From an uncultured Ignavibacteria bacterium (GTDB lineage Bacteria > Bacteroidota > Ignavibacteria > Tepidaquicellales > Tepidaquicellaceae), in NCBI GenBank assembly GCA_937974175.1, contig CALJIG010000008.1, positions 1 through 41,327 on the forward strand: a stretch of 41,327 bases of DNA. Reading direction: 5' to 3'. Positions 1 to 8,708 of the stretch are shown here, piece after piece. The number at the start of each line of letters is the position of its first letter. The stretch's first letter is position 1. Made by a program: the position numbers and the translations under genes. A model generated the notes under the pieces. The model ran no database searches and was not told the DNA's origin. It worked only from the letters and a program-made list of their open reading frames with translations.

Positions 1-1568
1 TCTAAAGAATCTGCATCAGACGGTTTTTTATCAGTCCGCCATTTAGTGATTCTTGGAAATCTTACTGCTATTCCCGACTTATGTCTTGATGATAATTGAA
101 TACCTTCAAATGATAGCTCAAATACAAGTTCGGGTTTTACCGTTCGTACGGGACCGAATTTCTCCAGTGTATTTTTTCTTACAAAGTCATCAACTTTCCT
201 AATCTCTTCATCCGTTAATCCCGAATATGCTTTTGCAAATGAAATCAGCTTGCCTTCATTCCATACTCCGAATGTGTAATCTGTATACAGACTTGCCCGT
301 CTTCCGTGCCCTCTCTGGGCGTATATCATAACGGCATCTATTGTATACGGGTCAACCTTCCATTTCCACCATCCACCTCTCCGTCTTCCGGTTAAATATT
401 CAGAATCTTTGTTCTTTAAAATAAACCCTTCGACATTCCTATCCCGTGATTCTTCTCTTAACTTAGCTAAATCTTCCCATGAGTTTATTTTGATGCTTTC
501 ACCGACCTTCATTCTTTTAAAACCCTTTGTAACAATTTTTTTAAGAAGCTTTTTCCTTTCTGTGTAAGCAGTGCTTCTTATATCTGTTGACTCATATTCT
601 ATTACATCAAAACATTGAAACACAACGGGTACCTCTTCAAGAATTTTTTTAGTCAGGTTTTTCCTGCCGATTCGTTTCTGAAGCTCTCCGAATGGCAACG
701 GCTTTTCATTTTGCCACGCAAGAATTTCACCGTCAAGAACAGTTCCGTTTTCGAAATTCATTGCCTCTGCCTGAAGCTCAGGAAAACGTTCAGTAATTAG
801 TTCTTCACCACGAGACCATACAAAAACTTCGTTCTCTCTTTTTATAATTTGTGCTCTTATCCCGTCCCATTTCCATTCTGCAAACCAGTCTTCTGGTGAA
901 CCAAGTTCTTCAATTGATTTATCCAGTTGATAAGCTAAGAAAAAAGGATACGGTCTGCTTTGATGTGTATCCTGAACATCATGTGAAATTAAATATTCAA
1001 AGAATTTTTCATCTGTGTTCCAGTCACCCATAAGGCGGTGAGTAATATCTGCATCTCCAATTCCTGAAAATAATGCAAGAGCCTTTATTACGATCTTTGC
1101 AGAGACTCCGACTCTGAAACTGCCCGTAATAATTTTATTAAAAACAAATTTTTCTTCACGTGAAAGATACGTCCAAATACTCTGAACAATTCTTTTCTGC
1201 TCCGCTTCTGATTTCTTTTTTAAAGGTAGTATAATTTCTTCAATCCATTCCTTTAAAGAAACGGGATAATCTTCTTTAACTTCAGATTTTTTCTGAGGTA
1301 CCATCAAAGAAATAGTTTCACCTAAATCTCCCACATTGTCGTATGATTCTTTAAACAGCCATTCAGGAATGTTAGCTAACTCTGCAGCCCAGTCTTTTAA
1401 GAAGGCTGTTTTAACAATCTGCTTTGGCTTTCTTCCCATCAAAAAACTTACAACATAGATCGAATCGCCGGCAGAATTATGCTTTAAAAATTTTACGAGC
1501 GAGTTTACTTTATCGTTTGTACCTGTAGAAGAATCAAGCTCTTCAAATAAATCAGAAAAATTTTTCAT
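1..1568 (-). CDS. ATP-dependent DNA ligase (C-terminus cut by window edge)
   Basis: Joins nicked DNA through an enzyme-AMP intermediate. The minus-strand frame is open from an ATG at 1568 to the left edge, giving 522 residues, so only a short C-terminal piece seems to be missing. The N-terminal ~200 residues look like the ligase DNA-binding domain. The nucleotidyl-transfer motif EWKWDGIRAQ places the adenylated lysine at K233. A later RRRGGWWKWK stretch near residue 395 is the lysine-containing motif V, followed by an OB-fold-like tail with RFPRITKWRTDK. The start overlaps the exonuclease stop by 4 bp (ATGA), implying translational coupling. This is the bacterial ligase type that travels with a metallo-beta-lactamase exonuclease and often an Lhr-type helicase. 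The helicase, if present, would lie to the left of the window. Confidence 0.93.
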   Translation of the reverse strand, partial: MKNFSDLFEELDSSTGTNDKVNSLVKFLKHNSAGDSIYVVSFLMGRKPKQIVKTAFLKDWAAELANIPEWLFKESYDNVGDLGETISLMVPQKKSEVKEDYPVSLKEWIEEIILPLKKKSEAEQKRIVQSIWTYLSREEKFVFNKIITGSFRVGVSAKIVIKALALFSGIGDADITHRLMGDWNTDEKFFEYLISHDVQDTHQSRPYPFFLAYQLDKSIEELGSPEDWFAEWKWDGIRAQIIKRENEVFVWSRGEELITERFPELQAEAMNFENGTVLDGEILAWQNEKPLPFGELQKRIGRKNLTKKILEEVPVVFQCFDVIEYESTDIRSTAYTERKKLLKKIVTKGFKRMKVGESIKINSWEDLAKLREESRDRNVEGFILKNKDSEYLTGRRRGGWWKWKVDPYTIDAVMIYAQRGHGRRASLYTDYTFGVWNEGKLISFAKAYSGLTDEEIRKVDDFVRKNTLEKFGPVRTVKPELVFELSFEGIQLSSRHKSGIAVRFPRITKWRTDKKPSDADSL

Positions 1569-2560
1569 ATATCCGAATCGTCATATAAACTTTCCAGAAC
1601 TTTTGAATTATATCCCTGCTCATTGAGGTAACGGGAAAGAATATCAGAGTAGCCATGTGTTATCCATACGTTTTCTGCTCCTGTATTTTTTATTGTATCA
1701 AGCACTCCGCACCAATCCACATGGTCGGACATAACAAATCCTTTATCAAAATTTCCTCTGCGTTTATTTCCTCTTACCTGCATCCATCCGGAAGCAAAAG
1801 CTGTAGAAATATCTCCGAACTTCCTCAACCATGTTGTACCATCCGCAGATGAAGGTGCAACAATAATTGCTTTCGAGAAATCAGTTTTGTTATCAAGATT
1901 TGTTGCAAGAGTTGTCTTAGGAAGCTTTATTCCCTGCTTACGATAGATCTCATTTATATTTTCAACTGCGCCATGAGTATAAATTGGACCAATAGAAGAG
2001 TCCAGAATTGAAAGTATTCTCTGCGACTTTCCCAAAGCATATCCGTAAATTATACTTGCCACACCTTCCTCTGCATTGCTTTGCCACCATTTATTTATTC
2101 CTTCAAATATTTTTTCTTCGTTATCCCAATTGTAGATAGGTAGAGCAAAAGTAGATTCAGTTACGAAAGTGTTACATTTAACTAATTCAAAATTAGCGCA
2201 AGTTGTATCAGGCTGAATTTTATAATCGCCGGAAACAACTGCAACTTCTCCCTTATACTCCACTCTTATTTGTGATGAACCGAGGATATGTCCTGCAGGG
2301 TGAAAAGAAACTTTTACACCGTTAATTGTTGTAGATTTATTATATGTAATACCTTCAATGTTAATATCTTTTCCAAGTCTCGTTTTTAAAATCTCAACGG
2401 AATCCTCCTGACACAAATATTTTTTCATTCCCCATCTTGCATGGTCGGAGTGTCCGTGAGTTATCAGAGCATTATCAACAGGCTTCCATGGGTCGATATA
2501 AAAATCTCCCTGAGGACAAAATATTCCGCACTTGTTCAATTTTAAAATATCCTTTTTCAT
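1565..2560 (-). CDS. ligase-associated DNA exonuclease, metallo-beta-lactamase fold
   Basis: Predicted nuclease of the metallo-beta-lactamase/beta-CASP-like group that is found coupled to ATP-dependent ligases (the ligase-associated exonuclease family). The metal motif HGHSDH is at residues 35-40. A second histidine follows in HPAGHILGSS, and the acidic ligand is in VVSGDYK. Length of 331 residues fits the family. It starts directly after the stop of the upstream peptidase gene with no gap, and its own stop overlaps the ligase start, so the three are probably on one transcript. The presumed role is end processing before ligation; this is family knowledge, not shown here. Confidence 0.92.
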   Translation of the reverse strand: MKKDILKLNKCGIFCPQGDFYIDPWKPVDNALITHGHSDHARWGMKKYLCQEDSVEILKTRLGKDINIEGITYNKSTTINGVKVSFHPAGHILGSSQIRVEYKGEVAVVSGDYKIQPDTTCANFELVKCNTFVTESTFALPIYNWDNEEKIFEGINKWWQSNAEEGVASIIYGYALGKSQRILSILDSSIGPIYTHGAVENINEIYRKQGIKLPKTTLATNLDNKTDFSKAIIVAPSSADGTTWLRKFGDISTAFASGWMQVRGNKRRGNFDKGFVMSDHVDWCGVLDTIKNTGAENVWITHGYSDILSRYLNEQGYNSKVLESLYDDSDI

Positions 2561-3940
2561 TTATCTGTAACTTATTTCTAAATCGTTAAAATTTTCATCT
2601 AATAAATTTCCAGAGATATAAAATCTATATTTCCCGTTTACAAAATAATCAACAGGACTATCAGCAAAAGAATTCACATAGGAAGCAATAAGCTCATTCG
2701 AATATAAATTATAAATATTTATTTCCTTCTTATCTATAGAAAAATAATATTTCTCGCCGTTATAAACTTTATCTTTAAAAAGTTCAGTGAATTTTGTGCT
2801 GGAATAGTTTTCGATACGATCTTTAGATGTAAGAAAAAAAGAACTATCAACAGAAATTTCCTGAACATCATCGGAAGAAAAAAATGAAATATCTCTGAAT
2901 GATTTATATTCAGTTATATATTTTTTAAATTCATCAAATATTTTTTGAGTAGTATCAACAGTGGTTAGTTTGTAAAAGGCCAGATAATCTTCAACGCTTA
3001 AAGAGGTTAGCAAGAATTTCGAGAAAATACCGGCAAGAGGATAAGAGATTGATGGATCCTCCTTCATAAAATAATTATAATCAAACAATGGTTTATAGTT
3101 AGCATAGTTGTATCGGGCTATGAAGTAGCCGACATCATTCAGCACGTTATTATTCTGCCCGCCTCTTCCTCCAATTGCAACAGCAAATCCTTCCTGTAGA
3201 AAAGGAATAGGATACAAAGAATTTTCTTTTATTTTGTAGTTCAGAAGTAAGTGTGCTGCCTCATGAAAGTGGCAGGAATAAGTTGTTACAACTGCATCAA
3301 GTTCGGAAAGATATCTGCCTTTTGAAACGCTTCCTGTAATGCTTACTATTTCATCCTGATTGCTGCAAAAAACATAAAGAATTTTTTGTTCTTTTAATAA
3401 CTGCAATTCACTGACATTATATTTTAGAAGTGATGCGGTTCTCTCCACAAACTCATCAAGCTTATCTATACAATACGAATTAAACAACTTTTCATCACTA
3501 ATTAAAAAATCAAAATATTTTCCTGATTGTCTTTTCCAGTTACGGGTAAAATAAGTTAAGGCTGTAATAGCTTTATGATTTTTAAAATAGAAGGGAACGG
3601 AGTAATTTAGCGAAGGCACATTCAAAACACTTTTAGAAAAGTCGTCTCCTAAAGAAGTGGTCTGAAATGAAGCAGCTTCTCCTTTGTTTATTTTTTCTTT
3701 TATATCATGAAGAATAGAAGAAGAAAAACTTAGGAGCAGTTTATTTTTTACATCCCGAAAATTTATATTGAGTCTCTCAGAGGTTTGAATTTCCTCCGGA
3801 GAAATAAATGCAAGAGCTTCTTCACAATCATTAAGCAAAAGGCTAACGAATTCTTCCTCCGGAATATTTTTTTGTGCCCGGATTAATGAACCTGACGATA
3901 GAAATGCTATTGCAAATATTAAAAAGATAAATTTACCCAT
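2561..3940 (-). CDS. secreted gluzincin-like metallopeptidase (peptidase MA-like)
   Basis: Not matched to a named protein. It has a cleavable-type signal peptide (hydrophobic residues 4-20) and a zinc motif HEAAH at 226-230. FLQEGFAV follows, placing a likely third zinc ligand E250 about 20 residues later, as in peptidase MA-like gluzincins. The remaining C-terminal ~200 residues contain no motif I recognise. It acts outside the cytoplasm if active. The stop codon directly abuts the exonuclease start, which is odd because a secreted peptidase has no obvious link to DNA end repair. Codon and base use look like its neighbours. The protease assignment is inferred from the motif only. Confidence 0.72.
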   Translation of the reverse strand: MGKFIFLIFAIAFLSSGSLIRAQKNIPEEEFVSLLLNDCEEALAFISPEEIQTSERLNINFRDVKNKLLLSFSSSILHDIKEKINKGEAASFQTTSLGDDFSKSVLNVPSLNYSVPFYFKNHKAITALTYFTRNWKRQSGKYFDFLISDEKLFNSYCIDKLDEFVERTASLLKYNVSELQLLKEQKILYVFCSNQDEIVSITGSVSKGRYLSELDAVVTTYSCHFHEAAHLLLNYKIKENSLYPIPFLQEGFAVAIGGRGGQNNNVLNDVGYFIARYNYANYKPLFDYNYFMKEDPSISYPLAGIFSKFLLTSLSVEDYLAFYKLTTVDTTQKIFDEFKKYITEYKSFRDISFFSSDDVQEISVDSSFFLTSKDRIENYSSTKFTELFKDKVYNGEKYYFSIDKKEINIYNLYSNELIASYVNSFADSPVDYFVNGKYRFYISGNLLDENFNDLEISYR

Positions 3941-3985
3941 GAGTTTTTTATTTAGAGTAATTTATCTATTCAATAATTTTATAAT

Positions 3986-4519
3986 TTATTTTGTTGAGTA
4001 ATTATAACTGATTTTATCACCTTCTGAAATTCCATATTTATCACAGAAGCCTGCAACGGTTTCAACTACATACATTGCCTTCTTTTCCGAAGGCATTGAT
4101 TTTTCGGAGTAAGGCGTTGTGTTTTTATATATTTTAACAATTTCTTTATTGCTGTTAATAAAAAGTATATCCAAAGGCATTATCGTATTTTTCATCCAAA
4201 AAGCCTGGTCAGCATCTTCCGGAAATATAAAAAGCATTCCTTCGTTTTCAGGCATCGATTTTCTCCACATTAAACCCTGTGCTCTTTGAGCGTTATCATC
4301 TGCAACTTCTATGTCAATTTTCTTTAGTTCTTTTCCATCCTTTTTTAAGAAAGAAAGGTCACCTTCTTTTTTGAAAGGAGGTTCCGGATGTTTGTTTACT
4401 TCTTCACGCGGATCTTTGACCTTCCACTCAGATGTTTCGTCTTTTTTATTACATCCCTGTAAAGAATAAAAACTAAAACTTAAAAAAAGAAAAAATATAA
4501 TTAAATTTCTGTATCTCAT
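3986..4519 (-). CDS. DUF192 family lipoprotein
   Basis: Small envelope protein with a lipobox: after a hydrophobic leader, SLQGC places the lipidated cysteine at residue 23. The C-terminal ~110 residues match the DUF192 pattern, including RAQGLMWRKSMPENEGMLF, the FWMKNTIMPLDILFI core and the terminal KYGISEGD region. The function of DUF192 is unknown. Its start overlaps the stop of the upstream aminotransferase by 4 bp, so the two are co-transcribed. The charged linker between residues 24 and 65 is probably a spacer from the membrane. Confidence 0.9.
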   Translation of the reverse strand: MRYRNLIIFFLFLSFSFYSLQGCNKKDETSEWKVKDPREEVNKHPEPPFKKEGDLSFLKKDGKELKKIDIEVADDNAQRAQGLMWRKSMPENEGMLFIFPEDADQAFWMKNTIMPLDILFINSNKEIVKIYKNTTPYSEKSMPSEKKAMYVVETVAGFCDKYGISEGDKISYNYSTK

Positions 4520-5589
4520 TTGCTTTTATTTTCCTTTAAAAAATCTTTTATACACTTCATCAGATGGTAATTCTGTTCTCTTGTACCCAATGTAATTCTG
4601 GTCTCTGTTTTGAACGCCTCTTCATTTAAAAATTTAATCAGTAAATTTCTTTCTTTAAGATATTTATCCATATCTTTTCTGATGTGTTTCGGCATATCTA
4701 CAAGCATGAAGTTAGCATATGATTTATAAGCAGTAAATCCTTCCATTGCATTAAACTCTTTATAAAAATACTCTTTATCCTCCTGCATCATTTTTGTAAC
4801 TCTTTCATAATATTCGCTGTCATCCAAAGCAATTTCACCGAGCTTCTCTGACATTTTATTGTAGCCTAGGTATCTCACAGAGAAATTTATAAGCTCTTCA
4901 AGATTTTTTCCTGCAAAAGCAAAACCAATTCTTGCTCCTGCAAGTGCATAGTATTTAGAGAACGTTCTGCATATTACAAGATTCGGAAAATCATCGATGA
5001 ATTCTTTTACATAATCATTTTCTGTAGAGCCAAATCCCCAGTAAGCTTCATCAATCATTACGATTGCGCCGCGGGCAGAATCAAGAAATCTTCTTAATTC
5101 TTCTTTTGGAATTCTGTTTCCTGTCGGATTATTAGGAGATGCAATTAAAACTATTCTCGGCTGCTCACGTGTATATATTTCTATCATTCTGTCAACATCG
5201 TACATATATGTTTTTAATCCGTCTTTTTCTCCTATGAACATTGGGTACTCAACGTTAAAACCGCCGACTTCATAAGCAACTTTTTTATAATACCACCATG
5301 CTTCTTTCGGGATTAATATTTTTTCTTTTCTATCGAGATAGTAATGAATTATTTGTTTAAGCAGGTCTTCGCTTCCATAGGAAAGAATTACCTGTCTTTC
5401 GTCAATATTAAAATCATTTGCAATTCTTTTTGATAAACTTGATTTTATTCCTTTTGCAAAATCACGTGAGTACCACGATAAGTCATCTATCGTTGCATGT
5501 TTTAAGTATTCGTAACATTTAGGTGACGGACCGTATTGTGATTCGTTTCTATCAAGATATTGCAGCTCGTTGTATTTTTTTTCAGCCAT
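4516..5589 (-). CDS. PLP-dependent aminotransferase, HisC-like (class I/II)
   Basis: Fold-type I aminotransferase of the histidinol-phosphate aminotransferase/CobD-like branch, 357 residues. Visible motifs are SPNNPTGN at 151-158, the cofactor aspartate in IDEAYWGFG (D180) and the Schiff-base lysine K212 in RTFSKYYALAGARIG. No other histidine biosynthesis gene is near, so hisC is not assigned; the substrate could be another phosphorylated or acidic amino acid. It follows the ParE-like toxin gene after 12 bp and overlaps the DUF192 gene, so it belongs to the long minus-strand unit. Confidence 0.88.
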   Translation of the reverse strand: MAEKKYNELQYLDRNESQYGPSPKCYEYLKHATIDDLSWYSRDFAKGIKSSLSKRIANDFNIDERQVILSYGSEDLLKQIIHYYLDRKEKILIPKEAWWYYKKVAYEVGGFNVEYPMFIGEKDGLKTYMYDVDRMIEIYTREQPRIVLIASPNNPTGNRIPKEELRRFLDSARGAIVMIDEAYWGFGSTENDYVKEFIDDFPNLVICRTFSKYYALAGARIGFAFAGKNLEELINFSVRYLGYNKMSEKLGEIALDDSEYYERVTKMMQEDKEYFYKEFNAMEGFTAYKSYANFMLVDMPKHIRKDMDKYLKERNLLIKFLNEEAFKTETRITLGTREQNYHLMKCIKDFLKENKSK

Positions 5590-5601
5590 TATTTTTAAAA
5601 T

Positions 5602-5910
5602 TTAAATTTCCCAATCTTTTTTAAAACTCTTTTCAAAATCCTTAGCGGAATTTATTACCAAAAGAACTTCTACTAAATCTAGATTTACCCTATAAACAAC
5701 CCTATAATTATAATAAATTAATTCTCTTAGGCAATCATTATTAAACTCCGGCACAACTCTTCCCATTATTGGGAACAACTCTAACTTTTCAGTGGATTTA
5801 ATAAGAGAATTTATAAATCTACCTGCATAAAATTTCGAGTCTTTATAAATATAATCGTAAATAGCTTTTAGACTCTTCTCTGATTTCTCTGTCCAGACTA
5901 CTTTTGCCAT
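5602..5910 (-). CDS. RelE/ParE-family toxin
   Basis: 102-residue basic protein with the RelE/ParE fold pattern. It opens with VVWTEKSEKSLKAIYDYI, has a central FPIMGRVVPEF segment and ends with a strand-rich region including YYNYRVVYRVNLDLVEVLLVINSA. The LRELIYYNYRVVYR stretch is the usual ParE-like signature. It overlaps the upstream small ORF by 13 bp, the arrangement expected for antitoxin followed by toxin. The target (gyrase for ParE, ribosome-bound mRNA for RelE) cannot be told from the sequence; the features lean to ParE. Confidence 0.85.
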   Translation of the reverse strand: MAKVVWTEKSEKSLKAIYDYIYKDSKFYAGRFINSLIKSTEKLELFPIMGRVVPEFNNDCLRELIYYNYRVVYRVNLDLVEVLLVINSAKDFEKSFKKDWEI

Positions 5911-6083
5911 TCTTTAACTTTTTGCAGCAGTTCTTCAGTGGACATTGTTTTTTTATCATCAGCATCTTTTATTCCTTCCATTACCTGATTTACAAAATTT
6001 ATTTCGTACATAATATCATCTATCGTACAATTATCCGGCAAATTTTCTATCGTTTTTATTGTTACCTCTTTTAATTGTGTCAT
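5898..6083 (-). CDS. putative antitoxin of the RelE/ParE pair
   Basis: 61-residue acidic protein with no motif I can name. Its position, size, opposite charge and 13 bp overlap with the downstream RelE/ParE-type gene are the evidence for an antitoxin. The predicted C-terminal helix (STEELLQKVKEWQK) would be the toxin-wrapping part. There is no obvious ribbon-helix-helix or HTH N-terminus, so autoregulation is uncertain. It starts 4 bp after the stop of the crotonase gene, meaning the pair may be transcribed from the host operon rather than its own promoter. Confidence 0.7.
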   Translation of the reverse strand: MTQLKEVTIKTIENLPDNCTIDDIMYEINFVNQVMEGIKDADDKKTMSTEELLQKVKEWQK

Positions 6084-6087
6084 AACA

Positions 6088-6852
6088 TTATTTTTTTTTC
6101 AAAAAAGAACTAACACCGTTTTTGCATTCTTCTGTCATGCGGGTAATTGCATTCAGGTCAACTGCGTAATCAAGCGAAGATTCAAAGCTCATCGACGGCA
6201 CGTTCTTAAACATTTCTTTTGTCAAAGCCAGCGAACTCATTGGTAATTTATTCAATGCTTCGCAGTGTTTCATAGTAAAGCTTTCCAACTCTTCAGAAGG
6301 AACGACATAATTACTGAAACCCAGTTCTTTCGCTTCGGTTCCATTGATAAATCGTGATGTTAATAATAAATCTTTTGCGACTGTTTCAGTAACTCTCTTC
6401 ATCAGAAAAATCATTACAATAGCAGGAATAAATCCGATTTTAACTTCCGTATATCCGAACGCTGCTTTGTCCGAAGCAATTATAAAATCGCAAACACTTG
6501 CAATACCGCAGCCACCTGCAAGAGCATAGCCTTCAACCATTGCAACAACCGTTTTTTTGCAATAATAAATTGCAAGAAGCATGTTTTTAAATTTCTGTGA
6601 GTCCTGTTTATTCTGAAGAATATCAAACTCGGAAATTTTTTGCAGATAATCTAAAAAGAGACCTGAGCAGAAATTACCTCCGGCTCCCATTAAAATTATT
6701 GTCTTTGTGTTTTTATCATCGGAGAGTTCGTTGAAAACATTCGTTATTTCCGAAATCATTTCTTCGTCCAGCGAATTTCTTTTGTCGGGACGGTTAAGGA
6801 TGATTTTTTTTGTTAATCCTAAATCTTCTACTATTATTTTTTTATATGCCAT
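6088..6852 (-). CDS. enoyl-CoA hydratase/isomerase family protein (crotonase)
   Basis: 254-residue crotonase-fold protein acting on acyl-CoA. The oxyanion-hole segments are GAGGNFCSGL (near 57-66) and EGYALAGGCG (107-116). Of the two catalytic glutamates of the classical hydratase, the one in the GGCE position is replaced by glycine (G116). The second is kept as E136 in FGYTEVKIGFIP. That pattern fits isomerases and some other crotonases better than a standard hydratase, so the reaction is left open. The gene overlaps the upstream ABC ATPase by 11 bp and precedes the toxin-antitoxin pair by 4 bp. No other fatty-acid or leucine catabolism gene is in view. Confidence 0.87.
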   Translation of the reverse strand: MAYKKIIVEDLGLTKKIILNRPDKRNSLDEEMISEITNVFNELSDDKNTKTIILMGAGGNFCSGLFLDYLQKISEFDILQNKQDSQKFKNMLLAIYYCKKTVVAMVEGYALAGGCGIASVCDFIIASDKAAFGYTEVKIGFIPAIVMIFLMKRVTETVAKDLLLTSRFINGTEAKELGFSNYVVPSEELESFTMKHCEALNKLPMSSLALTKEMFKNVPSMSFESSLDYAVDLNAITRMTEECKNGVSSFLKKK

Positions 6853-7651
6853 TATAATGTATAAATATATTGTTGTTGTGGTTTACAAGCTCTGAGCTTA
6901 CTAAAAAATTATTATTAATATTTTCCTGTGAAATTATTTTCTGCGTATCTCCGAAATCAACCATCTTTCCTTTGTTCATCATTAAGGTCTTAGACGAATA
7001 TTTCAATGCAAGATTCAAATCATGAATTACAAATATTACCGTTAATCCTTTTTGGATATTTAAATCTCTTAACAGGGATAAAGTTTCATACTGATAATTT
7101 ATATCAAGATGCGTAAGTGGTTCATCGACTATTAAAATTTTTCCTTTGAGGTCATGCGTTATATCCAGCTGAACAAGTGAAAGAGTTAATAAAATTTTCT
7201 GCCTCTCTCCACCGGAAAGTGTTTTCAATGTCTTCTCTTTGTACTGAGCAACTCCACAAACTTCCATTGCTTCGTTTACTACACTGATATCTTCGTTACT
7301 GTATGAAAGCTGCGAAGATTTTTTATATGCATATCTTCCCAAGAGTAGCAAATCATATACTTTAAGCTCATTAACATAAGCTGGAAAAACCTGAGGTAAA
7401 TAACTTATATTTCTTGAAAACTCTTTATGCTCGTAGTTCTTTATATCTTTGCCTGAGTAACTTACATTCCCAGAATAATTATTAATAATTCGTGAAATGA
7501 TTTTTACTAATGTCGACTTCCCCGAACCGTTTCTTCCTATAATTGCAAGTACATCACCTTCACTTACAGAAAAAGAAATACTCTCAAGAAATTTTTTATC
7601 TTTTTCATAGGAGAATTCAATTCCTTTTATTTCAAGAAGATTTTCGTTCAA
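6842..7651 (-). CDS. ABC transporter ATP-binding protein, FecE/BtuD type
   Basis: 269-residue ATPase subunit of the iron-chelate/cobalamin importer class. Walker A GRNGSGKST is at 39-47, the Q-loop glutamine is in LPQVFP (Q87), the signature LSGGERQ is at 145-151, Walker B/D-loop ILIVDEPLTHLD at 172-183 and the H-loop is H210. The start is TTG at 7651: an in-frame stop lies just upstream and no ATG is available near the N-terminus. It lies 1 bp after the sixA stop. No permease or binding protein gene is adjacent, so the partner must be elsewhere; substrate is unknown. Confidence 0.9.
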   Translation of the reverse strand: MNENLLEIKGIEFSYEKDKKFLESISFSVSEGDVLAIIGRNGSGKSTLVKIISRIINNYSGNVSYSGKDIKNYEHKEFSRNISYLPQVFPAYVNELKVYDLLLLGRYAYKKSSQLSYSNEDISVVNEAMEVCGVAQYKEKTLKTLSGGERQKILLTLSLVQLDITHDLKGKILIVDEPLTHLDINYQYETLSLLRDLNIQKGLTVIFVIHDLNLALKYSSKTLMMNKGKMVDFGDTQKIISQENINNNFLVSSELVNHNNNIFIHYNGI

Positions 7652-7652
7652 G

Positions 7653-8141
7653 TTAACTTATATGCTCAAGGGTTTTCGGATTCAAGAACCATTTATATGT
7701 TCCATGTTCCTTCTTTACATCAAAATCAATAAGGCATACACCCGATTTCTTGAAGTTATAAAAATCTTTTTTGTTTGAAAGAGCTCCTACAAGCATTCCC
7801 ATCATTGGCTCATGCCCGACAAGAACAATTGAATTCAAATCTGCATTTAATCTTATCAGTTCAATTACCTGAGATATTGAAGAACCTATTCTCAGTTCAT
7901 TGGCTATTTCAACATCATTTTTATATTTAATGGAAGTCGCTATTACTTCTGCCGTCTGCACTGCTCTTGTAAGCGGACTCGTAAAAATTTTATCTGCAGC
8001 TTCAAGTTCTTCTTTTAAATTCTTGGCAACCTTGCGGGTTGTCATTCTTCCTTTGATTGTAAGGAAACGGTATTCATCTGATTTTACGGAGCTGGTTTCG
8101 TGGTCTATTGCTTCTCCGTGCCTTATTAAATAAATTTTCAT
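7653..8141 (-). CDS. sixA: SixA-like phosphohistidine phosphatase
   Basis: Histidine-phosphatase superfamily protein of 162 residues, the short SixA length. The phosphate pocket is LIRHGEA with catalytic H8, R59 in TSPLTRAVQTAE, and the second histidine H110 in LVGHEPMMG. Known SixA proteins remove phosphate from protein phosphohistidine; the substrate here is not evident. The gene directly abuts the nucleotidyltransferase gene upstream (0 bp) and the ABC ATPase downstream (1 bp). Confidence 0.88.
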   Translation of the reverse strand: MKIYLIRHGEAIDHETSSVKSDEYRFLTIKGRMTTRKVAKNLKEELEAADKIFTSPLTRAVQTAEVIATSIKYKNDVEIANELRIGSSISQVIELIRLNADLNSIVLVGHEPMMGMLVGALSNKKDFYNFKKSGVCLIDFDVKKEHGTYKWFLNPKTLEHIS

Positions 8142-8708
8142 TTAATCATTAATTATTTCTTTAAGCAATTTTGTATAACTATACTTCGGAACTTCTGAAT
8201 AACTTTTATCAAATTCACCCAGCCATTTAAGTATATAATCTAAATTGATTTTATCCTTATTTTTCAAATAAATATTTTTTACATCATCAATATCTCTTGG
8301 TCTTCCCGCAAAAATCTTATGTATTATTAAATCATTCAGCGAGCAAAAATTTACATTCACACTGTTTATTGAAACCGAAACAGCATTACTAATAGCTTCT
8401 GTTTCATATTCAGAAAACGAAAAAGTAAAATCGATTTTGATTTTGCTGCCATATTGTTCTACGGGCAAAACCCAAGTTGTTTTAATAAAATCTTCAGGAT
8501 TTTTAACTAAAGGAGAACAATTTATATCACCGAGTATATTTAATAATTTTTGAAAATCAGAAATACTTAATCCAAGGGTGATATCTATATCTTCTGTTAG
8601 TCTGGGATAACCATGATATAATACGGCTTGTCCTCCGATTATCATATAGGGAATTTTATGAACATCCAAAGCTTTACAAACATTAACTAATGTTTCACTT
8701 AATTCCAT
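8142..8708 (-). CDS. nucleotidyltransferase-fold protein (AbiEii/MNT-like)
   Basis: 188-residue protein with the minimal nucleotidyltransferase signature: a GGQAVLYHG loop at 25-33, then PRLTEDIDIT with the metal aspartates D40 and D42, and a third acidic residue in KIKIDFTF (D93). FAGRPRDIDDV after residue 130 is the usual C-terminal element of AbiEii/DUF6036-like nucleotidyltransferases, many of which are toxins of toxin-antitoxin or abortive-infection modules. It overlaps a 66-residue ORF by 14 bp, which suggests a two-gene module. Whether this one is a toxin is inference. Confidence 0.78.
   Translation of the reverse strand: MELSETLVNVCKALDVHKIPYMIIGGQAVLYHGYPRLTEDIDITLGLSISDFQKLLNILGDINCSPLVKNPEDFIKTTWVLPVEQYGSKIKIDFTFSFSEYETEAISNAVSVSINSVNVNFCSLNDLIIHKIFAGRPRDIDDVKNIYLKNKDKINLDYILKWLGEFDKSYSEVPKYSYTKLLKEIIND

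Noticed and set aside
4516..5589. Calling the aminotransferase hisC
   Set aside because: The fold and motifs fit, but no histidine biosynthesis gene is near and HisC-like enzymes have several substrates.
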